The notes below the pieces were generated by a model, which had not been told where the DNA came from, did no database searches, and was given only the letters and a program-made list of their open reading frames with translations. The position numbers and the translations under genes are program-made. DNA of 64,000 nucleotides from Gammaproteobacteria bacterium (lineage in GTDB: Bacteria; Pseudomonadota; Gammaproteobacteria; DSM-16500), in NCBI GenBank assembly GCA_021156085.1, contig JAJNBC010000007.1, forward strand, positions 49,786 to 113,785. The letters run 5' to 3'. This document shows, in pieces, positions 28,357 to 36,959 of this stretch. Numbering within the stretch: the first letter of the stretch is position 1; each line of letters opens with the position of its first letter.

Positions 28357-28472
28357 TTACTCTTGAATTGTCACTCCAAGGGTTCCCCATCTTTTCTATA
28401 TCCACCCGCATCGCGAAATAAGCTCATGTATTTAAAGATTATTTAAAGAACGTTTTTTTTTATTTGCCGGGC

Positions 28473-28478
28473 TATAAT
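28473..28478 (+). promoter_or_regulatory. Possible -10 element (TATAAT) of the giant ankyrin gene
   Basis: A perfect TATAAT lies 20-30 bases upstream of the candidate start codons, within GGCTATAATGAATAGCC, which is itself an imperfect inverted repeat. No good -35 hexamer is found 16-18 bases upstream, so this is tentative. Confidence 0.35.
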
Positions 28479-28498
28479 GAATAGCCGAATTTTTAGAG

Positions 28499-31400
28499 AT
28501 GTTTAATATGCTAAACCGAAATATTGTATGGAATGATCTGTCCGCCGACGTGGTATTCTGCTTTTTTGAGAGGCTTGGCTTGCAAGATCAGATTTCTTTA
28601 GCATGTTCCCACAAAAATTCAAGAAATAATTTTGAAACATTTAAAAAAGCGTCTCAACATAAGAAAAAGTTCTTACAACATTTCCCTTATTGGCATATGA
28701 ACGATGAAGGCCTCGAAGAAAAATCTGATGCAGCCGAAAGTTGGTATAGAAGGGTTCAGGAGGCTGAAAAAAAAGAATACCATGCATGGAAAGAAGAAAA
28801 AAGAAGATTATTTTCATGGGTGAAAGAAAGTAAGATTGAATTTTTAAAAGAATATTTCTTAAAGAAAGCCGTTGTGGAAGAAAGTAAAGAAGAAGATTTA
28901 TCCCTCTCGCTATCAAAAGAAATTAGAGAAATTTTTCGCTGGCATGATAGGATGGAGTATACCCTTCTCCATTGGGCTCGACATAACCAAGATACGGTTC
29001 TATTGACATATTTTTATGATTTGTTAATAAATTATTGTGTAACTCCTCACAAAAGCCCTTTGTATTGGGCTATTCAGTGTAAGCAACCCTTAAATCTCGT
29101 TAGGAAGCTTCTTTCCAGCTCCCCTGTAGATCCTTCTCTTTCCCCTTATAAGATCGCCATATGGGCGGTAGAGACAGGGTATTCTGAGGTCTTAGAGTAT
29201 TTAATAACTCAATATCCTCAATTGCGCGAAGAGTTTCTTACTCTTATTCCTCCGGAAGAGGGGGGGACCGGCAGAAGTATTATGCATCGGGCTATTATTT
29301 CTTGCCCTTTTTCTTCTCCTGTTTCTCCCATCATCGAACAATTACTTGCAGCAGCTCCTCCATTACTTAATCACGAAAGCTGGCAAGAGGGTAGCCCTTT
29401 GTGTTTGGCGTTAGAGCGGGGCCATATAAAGTTGGGAGAGTATCTCCTTAAACAGCAAGATATTGCTATTCTCCCTACTCACCAAAGTAAAAGTCGAGAT
29501 ACCCCTTTACATAAAATTATTAAGAGTTTTTACTCCCCTGAAAAAGAAAGATTTTTTTCTTTTATCTCCCGCTTACTAGAGAGATATCCTTCGCTATTAA
29601 ATGAGCAAAATGCTAAGCAGTGTACCCCTCTTTTTTTAGCTATTTCTCAAGGCTCCGTGGAGTTAACGAAATTTCTTCTTCACCAAACTAATATTGAAAA
29701 TCCGATCACCGTCAATGAGGCTGGAAGAACAATATTACATAGCCTTGCTCGGCGTAAGGATCTTTTTATAGAGGAAGAAGATCTTTCCAGATTACTCACT
29801 ACCAGACCTGAGCTGCTGAATCAACCTGATGAGGAAGGCTATACTGCCCTGAATCTGGCGGTACTTTACCGTCATGAGGAAAGGGCCAGATATTTGCTGG
29901 AACAAGAGGATATTGATGCGATGGCTGCTGATTATAAGGGAAATACTGCCTTACATGCCGTATTTCCTGACTATGAGGTGTCGAAGAACCTACTTTCTTT
30001 AAGTAGCATCCGAATGCTGCTCACAAAGGCGCCAGCGCTATTGCATCAAAAAAATAATGATGGCTTTACACCGGTGCATTTAGCAATTCGAGCTGGGGGT
30101 TACGCCGTGCCCCCACTTTACCCCTTTTATCAAGAGGTGGTAGAGTTTTTTCTCAATCAAGAGAGTATTGAAAAAGGGCAAGCGCTGGATCCTAATAATA
30201 AGGGAGATACTCCTTTACATACATTGGTTCGGGGTAGGAGGTATGAAAAGAAATTCTTGACTATTATGCAGTTGTTACTTAGCAAAAAACCTGATTTTTT
30301 GAATCAAAGAAATAAGAGCGGCCATACTCCCTTGATGCGAGCTATTGATTACCGCTACGAGCACGGAGTGGAGTATTTGCTTAAACAAGCGGATATTGAT
30401 CTTAGGGGAGTCGAGGAAGAAGAAAATACCGTCTTGCATTATGCTATTCAAGATAGCCGCGGATATGGGCCAGATGTAGGTATTATTCGAAATGCTATTC
30501 AAGATAGCCGCGGATATGGGCCAGATGTAGGTATTATTCGAATGTTGATTGATAAAGAGCCCGCATTATTACGTCAAAAAAATAAGAGCGGTTCTACGCC
30601 TCTTCAGTGGGCCATAGAGACGCACCAAGTCACAGCGGTAGATTTTTTTCTCCATCTTGGGAACGTGGAAAATGGGCTACTTGAAGTAGATGAGCAAGGG
30701 AATACTCTCTTACATTTTGCTATTTTACATTACAATACTTCAGGTGGGGATAGCCATCGCTTCCATCTGATTATCATCGACAGGCTAATTAGGAAAGCGC
30801 CGGCACTGTTACATAAAAGAAATAAAAGAGGCTTTACTCCTTTCCATTTAGCTATACGGTATCAGCGAGCGGAAGTTGTAGAATTTTTTCTGCGTCATCC
30901 ACCTTGTGAAAATGCATTCCTCGACCAAGATGAAGAGGGAAACACGCTCTTGCATGAGGCTATTTTAATTGCTTATGCCTCTCCAGATTTGGCCTTCATT
31001 CAAGCGCTGCTTGAGAAGGAGCCCCTCCTTTTATGCCAAAAAAATAAGCGTGGCTTCACGCCTCTTCGCTTAGCGATACAGCGCAAAAAAACGGCAGCGG
31101 TAGATTTTTTTCTGCATTATCCTCCTAGGGAAAATGCATTCCTCGAACAAAATGAAGAGGGAAACACGCTCTTGCATGAAGCTATTTTAACTTTGTCTGC
31201 CTCTCCAGATTTGGCCCTCATTCAAGCGCTGCTTGAGAAGGAACCCCTCCTTTTATGCCAAAAAAATAAGCGTGGCTTCACGCCTCTTCGCTTAGCGATA
31301 CATCGCAACCAAACGGCAGTGGTAAAATTTTTTCTGAGTTATCCCACTATTGAAAACCCATTACTCGACCAAGATGAAGAGGGAAACACGCTCTTGCATG

Positions 31401-32569
31401 AAGCTATTTTAACTTTGTCTGCCTCTCCAGATTTGGCCCTCATTCAAGCGCTGCTTAAGAAGGAACCCCTCCTTTTATGCCAAAAAAATAAGCGTGGCTT
31501 CACGTCTCTTCGCTTAGCGATACAGCGCAACCAAACGGCAGTGGTAAAATTTTTTCTGAGTTACCCCCCTATTGAAAACCCCTCACTCGACCAAGATGAA
31601 GAGGGAAACACGCTCTTGCATGAGGCTATAACGACCCGCCAATTTTTTACCCGTAGGCAGGAGTGTGCCACCAATTTGACGATCATTCAAGCTGTGTTCG
31701 AGAAAAAGCCCTCGTTATTACATCAGAAAAATAACCGTGGTATTTCTCCTTGGTGCTTAGCTAAAAATATGAGCTCGAGCGAAGTAAGGGAGCGTTTTTG
31801 TGCTATAGCTCCCGCGCGGATTAGGGAAGAAATGATCGTTGAAATGCAAGAGGTAATCAAATTCTTCTGGAAAAAAGAATGTGCTGTCGAGCTCACAGAG
31901 GATGCTTTCCCTTTTCCTGCCTGGGAGTTATCGTTTGCAGAAGAGAAAGACGCAGAAATGGTTTGTGAACGGCTCAATGCCTATCTTAATGCTGGGCATG
32001 CTAATGGAGAAGAGAAAGATGAAGAAGTAGCTTCTGCTATAGCGCAAGTAGGCCAGCCCCTACAGGTGATTAGAAAAGGTAATAAGTTTATTCTTTTAAT
32101 TTCCACTGTCAATTGCCATAATATTTTACAAAAAGCGGAAGAAGATTTTATTAAACGTTATAATAAATTAGAACAGTTCCTCCAGGGAGTCAGTCCTCGC
32201 CTCCAATCCCGTATCACTGCTTCTATGAGAAAAATATTTGGGATTCTGATCGCACCTTCCTTCGAAGAAAAGGCTTTTTCTATGCAAAAAGTAAGAAGAT
32301 TTCAAGAGGAGGTACAACGTTCATTTCTACCTCCCCTATTAAAAATAGCTCTCACTACGTTAGCGATAGCTTTTGCTGTTTATGGCTTATGTGCACTAGC
32401 AACAGGTATAGCTATTGCTATTCCAGTTGCGACAGCAGCAGTGGTGCCCATAGGCTATGTAGTTAATAGCTTTTTTAATCCGAACCACCATTCTCATAAT
32501 GATATCATCCAGATAAGAAAAATACTTGAAGAACCAGCGTCCACTGCTTTGTGCCGGGCATCTTCTTAG
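28499..32569 (+). CDS. Giant ankyrin-repeat effector-like protein with F-box-like N-terminus
   Basis: The 1356-residue product has no signal peptide. Residues ~11-45 (WNDLSADVVFCFFERLGLQD followed by QISLACSHKNSRNNF) fit the F-box pattern (L-P-x-E/D-hh-xxhhxxL-xxxDLhxhAxVsk). Residues ~135-1085 are a long array of ankyrin-type repeats (for example DEEGNTLLHEAI and KNKRGFTPLRLAI). Four of its 74-residue modules are nearly identical at DNA level, and a 17-residue unit is duplicated. A helical region follows, then a hydrophobic hairpin at ~1277-1325 and a short tail with an EE pair near the end (ILEEPASTALCRASS). Legionella AnkB also combines an F-box and ankyrin repeats, which suggests a ubiquitin-ligase adaptor role; this is inference. 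ATG 28508 (three codons later) has the better-spaced ribosome binding site. Confidence 0.9.
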   Translation: MFNMLNRNIVWNDLSADVVFCFFERLGLQDQISLACSHKNSRNNFETFKKASQHKKKFLQHFPYWHMNDEGLEEKSDAAESWYRRVQEAEKKEYHAWKEEKRRLFSWVKESKIEFLKEYFLKKAVVEESKEEDLSLSLSKEIREIFRWHDRMEYTLLHWARHNQDTVLLTYFYDLLINYCVTPHKSPLYWAIQCKQPLNLVRKLLSSSPVDPSLSPYKIAIWAVETGYSEVLEYLITQYPQLREEFLTLIPPEEGGTGRSIMHRAIISCPFSSPVSPIIEQLLAAAPPLLNHESWQEGSPLCLALERGHIKLGEYLLKQQDIAILPTHQSKSRDTPLHKIIKSFYSPEKERFFSFISRLLERYPSLLNEQNAKQCTPLFLAISQGSVELTKFLLHQTNIENPITVNEAGRTILHSLARRKDLFIEEEDLSRLLTTRPELLNQPDEEGYTALNLAVLYRHEERARYLLEQEDIDAMAADYKGNTALHAVFPDYEVSKNLLSLSSIRMLLTKAPALLHQKNNDGFTPVHLAIRAGGYAVPPLYPFYQEVVEFFLNQESIEKGQALDPNNKGDTPLHTLVRGRRYEKKFLTIMQLLLSKKPDFLNQRNKSGHTPLMRAIDYRYEHGVEYLLKQADIDLRGVEEEENTVLHYAIQDSRGYGPDVGIIRNAIQDSRGYGPDVGIIRMLIDKEPALLRQKNKSGSTPLQWAIETHQVTAVDFFLHLGNVENGLLEVDEQGNTLLHFAILHYNTSGGDSHRFHLIIIDRLIRKAPALLHKRNKRGFTPFHLAIRYQRAEVVEFFLRHPPCENAFLDQDEEGNTLLHEAILIAYASPDLAFIQALLEKEPLLLCQKNKRGFTPLRLAIQRKKTAAVDFFLHYPPRENAFLEQNEEGNTLLHEAILTLSASPDLALIQALLEKEPLLLCQKNKRGFTPLRLAIHRNQTAVVKFFLSYPTIENPLLDQDEEGNTLLHEAILTLSASPDLALIQALLKKEPLLLCQKNKRGFTSLRLAIQRNQTAVVKFFLSYPPIENPSLDQDEEGNTLLHEAITTRQFFTRRQECATNLTIIQAVFEKKPSLLHQKNNRGISPWCLAKNMSSSEVRERFCAIAPARIREEMIVEMQEVIKFFWKKECAVELTEDAFPFPAWELSFAEEKDAEMVCERLNAYLNAGHANGEEKDEEVASAIAQVGQPLQVIRKGNKFILLISTVNCHNILQKAEEDFIKRYNKLEQFLQGVSPRLQSRITASMRKIFGILIAPSFEEKAFSMQKVRRFQEEVQRSFLPPLLKIALTTLAIAFAVYGLCALATGIAIAIPVATAAVVPIGYVVNSFFNPNHHSHNDIIQIRKILEEPASTALCRASS
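30441..30542 (+). repeat. 51-bp tandem duplication inside the ankyrin gene
   Basis: Two adjacent, essentially identical 51-bp units (30441-30491 and 30492-30542) encode the 17-residue peptide AIQDSRGYGPDVGIIRN and its copy. Both are in frame. The identity at third codon positions shows the duplication is recent, and it disturbs the local ankyrin register. Confidence 0.95.
30870..31650 (+). repeat. Tandem 222-bp ankyrin modules, four near-identical copies
   Basis: The anchor GAAGAGGGAAACACGCTCTT recurs at 30932, 31154, 31376 and 31598, exactly 222 bp apart, and the sequence around it is nearly identical. Each unit encodes 74 residues (two ankyrin-type repeats, including QALLEKEPLLLCQKNKRGF and NEEGNTLLHEAIL). 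Outside this block the ankyrin repeats differ strongly at DNA level, so this block was amplified recently by unequal recombination or slippage. Confidence 0.95.
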
Positions 32570-32709
32570 TTTTCTTCCTATTCGGGCAAAGAAAGAGCGT
32601 TTTGTATAACTAAGTTAAATTGTCTCTGCTGGAGAGAAAATAGGGATTACAAAGTGGGCAACATGGATTATTATTGATTTTAGATATTCATATTAATAAA
32701 AATATTTTT

Positions 32710-35007
32710 ATGGAAATTGAGGAGATACTCACCTTGTTTAGCCCAGGCAAGCCCGTAGAAAGTCTAGACGTCGAAGGATTTGATTTACAGGAGTTTTCTG
32801 AAAAAATTCGACCGTGGAGAGAAAGATCTGCAGCAAGGTGTGATCTCCTCTTTGAGCCCGTGGGTCAAGATGACTTCTTTTTTCATAAGGTAATGAGAGA
32901 AGGAAATGCAAAGGTCTGTTTACTACTCTTAAAAACGGTAGACTCCTTTGAGTTGAGCAGTGAAGGTTTGTTTAGGCCTGATTTTGAGGGAAGAAATGGA
33001 TTACAGGTAGCTATTTTTCGAAAAGATCCCTTGCCTCCTAAAGTGCTTTTTTATTTTATTACCAAACTTTATTCTTTCGAGGCCATGGCTACTGCCTTAA
33101 AATCAAATTTCAAAAAAGAAGAAGATGCTATTGATTATCTTCCTCGAAAAGCAGGCCCTATGGTTTTACAAGCCGTGGTGGACCGCTGCTTGTTAGAGTT
33201 AAATTCTATTCTAGATGATCCTCTGCATGGGCTTCTATTGACTGAGAATCAGAAGACAGCGCAACGCTTTCTTAGAGAAATAGATAAATGGCATGATTAT
33301 TTTAGTGAGACACGGAAGTGGCAAAGAAAATTGTTTTTTTCGCTTACCCCCCAAGCTGTAAATTATAATCCGGAAGCTTTTCTTTCTTTTTTTGAGGCTC
33401 TTATCCCTAATGATCTCAATAATTTTGGCAACGATACACAAGATGCTCAATGGCTTGCCCATATAGAATTGGCTTTGAATGTAGTAGAAAAGAAAGAGCA
33501 ATATGGAGACCGCCTTCTTGCATTGAAAATCCGTTTGCTTTATTTTTCTTTTCAGCTTCTTAGAGTTCAAAAAAATGAAGTAGAACAATTTGTGGGAGTA
33601 GATATTAATTATATTATAGCCTCAATATTAGAGATTCACTCTTTTGAAAATATCGATGCTGATGATTGTGCGATGATGGCGGAAATATTTTCTCTTACCT
33701 CTTCTGATTCGGAAGCTTTCTTAGAACCCGGAGAAAAATTCGATGATTTTTCAAAGGATAATATTTTATTTAGGAAGCGGTTACGGTGTTTACATGCAGC
33801 AGTTCAGCAAGGAAGAATGGAATGTGCGCCTTTGCTACATGGATTGTTAGGAAAAATAAATAAGGCCAAAGTAGAGAAGATTAATTTAGAGAGGTGGGAA
33901 GAAGAAGATGAACAACGATTTCAATTTGTTATGGAAGCAGAAGATGTTCTTAATCAAAAAAGACACGAACTCAAAGCCTCAGTATCCTTCAAGTTATTCA
34001 GCATCAATTCAACTACGCCATTTGAACGGAAAGTTACTATTGAGGAAATAAAATTTCAGGAAAAAGAAAGTAGGGAAGATAATGAAAGATACAGAGAAGC
34101 TTGTAAGCAAGCAAAAAGAGCGGTTTGTCATTGGAAGTATCACGAAAAAGTACAACAAGAGTGGCAGGATTCTCATCAGCATGAATTTTGGAGCGAACAA
34201 ACGGATCTGAAAAATTTCCCTGTGCAGATTTTTTCATTCGATTTTGAGGATTTTAAAGAGCAAAATGTAGGCTTAGCTAAGTATGCTCAGCATAGCTTAT
34301 CCGCAGCGCATTCTTTAACAGAATTAGAAAGAAAATTCAAAGAGTATCTCGATAAATTTGAATTATTAGAAAAAGAATTCTTTTTAAAAATAAAAAATAT
34401 AAGAAATTTAAAGAAAATATTAGCTTATGAAGAAAAATCGCTTTTAATTAATAGGGTGAAAGAAGCTAATCAATACCAGAAAAAAGCAAAGGAAGAAGTT
34501 AAAGAAGAAGAGGTTAAAGCTAATTCTCATCCTTCACAGGCTTTACAAAGCCAATTATACGCACCGTGTTCGCGTGAATCATTAGATCAAGCTATTAAAG
34601 CTTATAAAGAATTTCAAAGTCAATCCACGCGTGAGTTTTTATTAAAGAGAGGGATTCGAGCAAATTTAGAGTCGGAAATAGCTCGTCTGCAAGAGAGAAG
34701 TGAAATAACAATGGAAAAGGAAAAATCTATTCTTGAAAAACGCATAACTAAAATAAAAAATTTTTTAGAACAGCGCCTCCCAGAAAAAAATGAATCTGTA
34801 ATGAAAAAATATTTAATAGATTTAAGTAAAGAGATGGAAGCCACCGCCCCTTTTCTTAGATGGGCAAGGTCTTATCTCCCCTGCTTTTTTAAATCTCAAG
34901 GAGAGCTTCTCCTATATAATTTAGCTAACGAATTGCGAAATGAATCAGAAGAAGCCGCACATACTCCGCCTTCTCCTTTAACTTCTTCTCCGTCTCAGTC
35001 AGGATGA
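32710..35007 (+). CDS. Effector-like helical protein with divergent ankyrin region
   Basis: From the ATG at 32710 the product has 765 residues; a TTG at 32674 in the same frame would add 12. Neither start has a clear ribosome binding site. Residues ~45-110 look like degenerate ankyrin repeats (FFHKVMREGNAKVCLLLLKT and DFEGRNGLQVAIF). The rest is charged and helical with long coiled-coil stretches, and the tail is Pro/Ser-rich (AHTPPSPLTSSPSQSG) after a run of acidic residues. There is no signal peptide and no clear transmembrane hairpin, unlike the other large proteins here. It lies 140 bases after the ankyrin giant on the same strand and may be its partner. Its 3' end overlaps the convergent GH18-like gene by 13 bases. 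Confidence 0.83.
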   Translation: MEIEEILTLFSPGKPVESLDVEGFDLQEFSEKIRPWRERSAARCDLLFEPVGQDDFFFHKVMREGNAKVCLLLLKTVDSFELSSEGLFRPDFEGRNGLQVAIFRKDPLPPKVLFYFITKLYSFEAMATALKSNFKKEEDAIDYLPRKAGPMVLQAVVDRCLLELNSILDDPLHGLLLTENQKTAQRFLREIDKWHDYFSETRKWQRKLFFSLTPQAVNYNPEAFLSFFEALIPNDLNNFGNDTQDAQWLAHIELALNVVEKKEQYGDRLLALKIRLLYFSFQLLRVQKNEVEQFVGVDINYIIASILEIHSFENIDADDCAMMAEIFSLTSSDSEAFLEPGEKFDDFSKDNILFRKRLRCLHAAVQQGRMECAPLLHGLLGKINKAKVEKINLERWEEEDEQRFQFVMEAEDVLNQKRHELKASVSFKLFSINSTTPFERKVTIEEIKFQEKESREDNERYREACKQAKRAVCHWKYHEKVQQEWQDSHQHEFWSEQTDLKNFPVQIFSFDFEDFKEQNVGLAKYAQHSLSAAHSLTELERKFKEYLDKFELLEKEFFLKIKNIRNLKKILAYEEKSLLINRVKEANQYQKKAKEEVKEEEVKANSHPSQALQSQLYAPCSRESLDQAIKAYKEFQSQSTREFLLKRGIRANLESEIARLQERSEITMEKEKSILEKRITKIKNFLEQRLPEKNESVMKKYLIDLSKEMEATAPFLRWARSYLPCFFKSQGELLLYNLANELRNESEEAAHTPPSPLTSSPSQSG

Positions 35008-36065
35008 ATAACTTTCCATATTTCAGGATCTTCAAGCCCTAATTTCCACACTGAAATACCCCGCAATTGGTAGTGACGGGCTAAATCTAATTTGGCTCGA
35101 AAGGATTTTGCATCTTCTACAAAAAGATATTCGTTTTTATAATGATTAGCGTACATCACGTAAGAGGATTTCCATTGATTTTGCCAAAGAAGCGTTAACT
35201 GAAATTCATTTAGTAAGCTTAATACTTTTGAGTAGCTAATTTGAGTTATTTTCGATCGATAAGAGTATTTTTCAGGGATAAGCTGCCCGCTTTCTCCTGT
35301 ATACCAATAGCCAGAATAGGTAGGAATACCGAGAGATATTTTTTCAGCAGGCACTACTTTCAATAAATTTTTTATTGTTTCTTCGACCCAATTGCTTGCA
35401 GAAATAGGACCGGGAGTAGTTAAGCTAGTATGCTTATCGTAACTCATGAGGCTAATAAAATCTGCATTTTGACCTAAGAGGGAATAATCATAAGCGCCAG
35501 ACCAATTTTCGAAGAGCCAACGGTCATAGGTACTATTTAATACTTCTGTGGGGTGCGGAATAATGGCCACGCTGAGAATGAATCCATTGTGATGTAATCG
35601 ATCGGCTGCAGCTTGAAAAAAATGACTGAAAGCATCTTTGTCGTTAAGATGAATATTTTCAAAATCAAATTGCAACCCATAAAAATGATATTGCTTGCAA
35701 AGAGAAACCATTTCTACGATTGCTCTTTCTTGAGCCCCTGTATTTTGCAAGAACTGGTGTAGCTTTTCTTGATTAAAATCAGAGTTAGTAATAAGCGGCA
35801 TGATTTTGATCTTATTTTCCCTGGAGAAGGTGAGTACTCTAGGATCAAGATAACCCCAAATTATTCCATTTTCATCTAATTGGTAAATTTGCGGTGCAAG
35901 GATATCGATCGATTTTGCATGGCTTTTTATTTGTTGGAGTTGTTCTTTGCTCAATGAGGAATCGGCAATATCAGCAGTTAAGTAAAATAATCTTTCCAAA
36001 TGAGCAGCATAAGCATTAGATAAATAGACCAACAAAAGGAGGATGGCAATCGCTTTTACTTTCAT
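34995..36065 (-). CDS. Exported glycoside hydrolase family 18-like protein
   Basis: The 356-residue protein has a Sec signal peptide (MKVKAIAILLLLVYLSNAYA). The mature part is a GH18-type TIM barrel: DILAPQIYQLDENGIIWGYL resembles the YaaH/SleL group, and the catalytic strand reads GLQFDFENI, with the conserved Asp-x-x-Glu proton donor in place of the chitinase DGxDxDWE. Downstream are ISLMSYDKHT, SLGIPTYSGYWYTG and a final RGISVWKLGLEDPEIW. Relatives act on chitin, peptidoglycan or similar N-acetylglucosamine polymers. It is probably periplasmic or secreted. It heads a group of minus-strand genes for exported proteins. The substrate is not deducible from sequence alone. Confidence 0.88.
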   Translation of the reverse strand: MKVKAIAILLLLVYLSNAYAAHLERLFYLTADIADSSLSKEQLQQIKSHAKSIDILAPQIYQLDENGIIWGYLDPRVLTFSRENKIKIMPLITNSDFNQEKLHQFLQNTGAQERAIVEMVSLCKQYHFYGLQFDFENIHLNDKDAFSHFFQAAADRLHHNGFILSVAIIPHPTEVLNSTYDRWLFENWSGAYDYSLLGQNADFISLMSYDKHTSLTTPGPISASNWVEETIKNLLKVVPAEKISLGIPTYSGYWYTGESGQLIPEKYSYRSKITQISYSKVLSLLNEFQLTLLWQNQWKSSYVMYANHYKNEYLFVEDAKSFRAKLDLARHYQLRGISVWKLGLEDPEIWKVIHPD

Positions 36066-36139
36066 AAAAAATTCCTGTCCTAAGGTGTGTTCTCATGTAT
36101 AGCCATTGGGTGCTTATTTATGAGAGGCCACTTTAGTTT

Positions 36140-36607
36140 TTACATTTTATTAGGCAGCATAGATGAATGATGCTCAACGATCAGCCATTGATGGTGGTCA
36201 TTTTCTTCATAAACAAAGGTAAAGCGAGCGGGAATCACTTCTGTTTCGCCATTTTCTTTCATATAGGAAAAATCATAGAGTCCTGAGTTGACAGCCATGT
36301 CTCCATAGAATTGAGTAATTAATTTTTTGGGTATGCATTTAATATGAGTATGCTGAGTTAATTTTGTAAAATAAGCGCTTAATCCCCCGTTGCGGTTGAC
36401 TAGAATATCGGGAGATAAAGTAGGGAGTAGTACTGCGCCAGGCGCATAGAATTTTGAGATAACCGCAGAGTTGCCTTTTGCTGTGCTAATGGCAGCGCAC
36501 CAATTGGCATAGGCGTTTTGTACCGCTACTTTATTTGCATGATTGGCGTAAGCGCAGTGGATGAAGCAAAGCAATAAGGATAGCAGAAAAATACGAGCTG
36601 TAGTCAT
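36140..36607 (-). CDS. Exported NTF2-like (SnoaL/SgcJ-EcaC type) protein
   Basis: The 155-residue product has a signal peptide (FLLSLLLCFIHCAYAN). The mature domain has the cone-like alpha+beta NTF2 pattern: an N-terminal helix (VQNAYANWCAAIST), the AVISKFYAPGAVLLPTLSP segment, the GGLSAYFTKL helix, and beta strands ending in HQWLIVEHHSSMLP, close to the SgcJ/EcaC or CaMKII-association-like group. No catalytic role can be assigned. It lies 74 bases upstream of the GH18-like gene on the same strand. Its upstream region is occupied by the second MITE-like element. Confidence 0.8.
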   Translation of the reverse strand: MTTARIFLLSLLLCFIHCAYANHANKVAVQNAYANWCAAISTAKGNSAVISKFYAPGAVLLPTLSPDILVNRNGGLSAYFTKLTQHTHIKCIPKKLITQFYGDMAVNSGLYDFSYMKENGETEVIPARFTFVYEENDHHQWLIVEHHSSMLPNKM

Positions 36608-36749
36608 GTGATCTCCTAAAATATAAATTTCTACTCTAAAATATAACTATACCGATTTCTTACTACGTTGTCATGGCCTACAGCTCACTGTTTAAGGGGT
36701 GGGGGTCTAGCTATAAGGGTGTAAACAATATCAATAAGATTTTTTCTTT
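36608..36749. other. Spacer upstream of the NTF2-like gene
   Basis: I see no gene here. It should contain the promoter of the minus-strand NTF2-like gene, but no convincing hexamers were recognised. The remainder of the 352-base gap is the MITE-like element. Confidence 0.4.
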
Positions 36750-36957
36750 AGGATTTTTTGACAATTCTACTATGCCGGCTATAACGCTCTGATTTTCTGT
36801 GCTCCGATGCTCATTGACTCGCATGTCAACTGCGCTTCGGTGCTCAAAAATCAAAGCGTTCCACCTCGGCCTAGCGAATTACTCGCATGTCAACTGCGCT
36901 TCGGTGCTCAAAAATCAAAGCGTTCCATCTCAGCCTAGCGAATTTTCCTCAGATCCT
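36750..36957. repeat. MITE-like element, full copy 2 with internal 64-bp tandem duplication
   Basis: The left end AGGATTTTTTGACAATTC (36750-36767) and right end GAATTTTCCTCAGATCCT (36940-36957) match the terminal repeats of copy 1 at 6866-7008. The interior is clearly homologous (TCATTGAC..GCATGTCAA.TGCG, then GTGCTCAAAAATCAAAGC, then CTAGCGAATT). The right half is tandemly duplicated: units 36817-36880 and 36881-36944 are 64 bp each and differ at two positions near their ends. This explains the 208-bp length against 143 bp. The right end stops two bases before the stop codon (36960-36962) of the DUF2845-like gene. Confidence 0.85.
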
Positions 36958-36959
36958 AA

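Noticed and set aside
30870..31650. Regularly spaced repeats as a possible CRISPR array
   Set aside because: The 222-bp period is coding, in frame, and translates into ankyrin modules; no short repeats with unique spacers are present.
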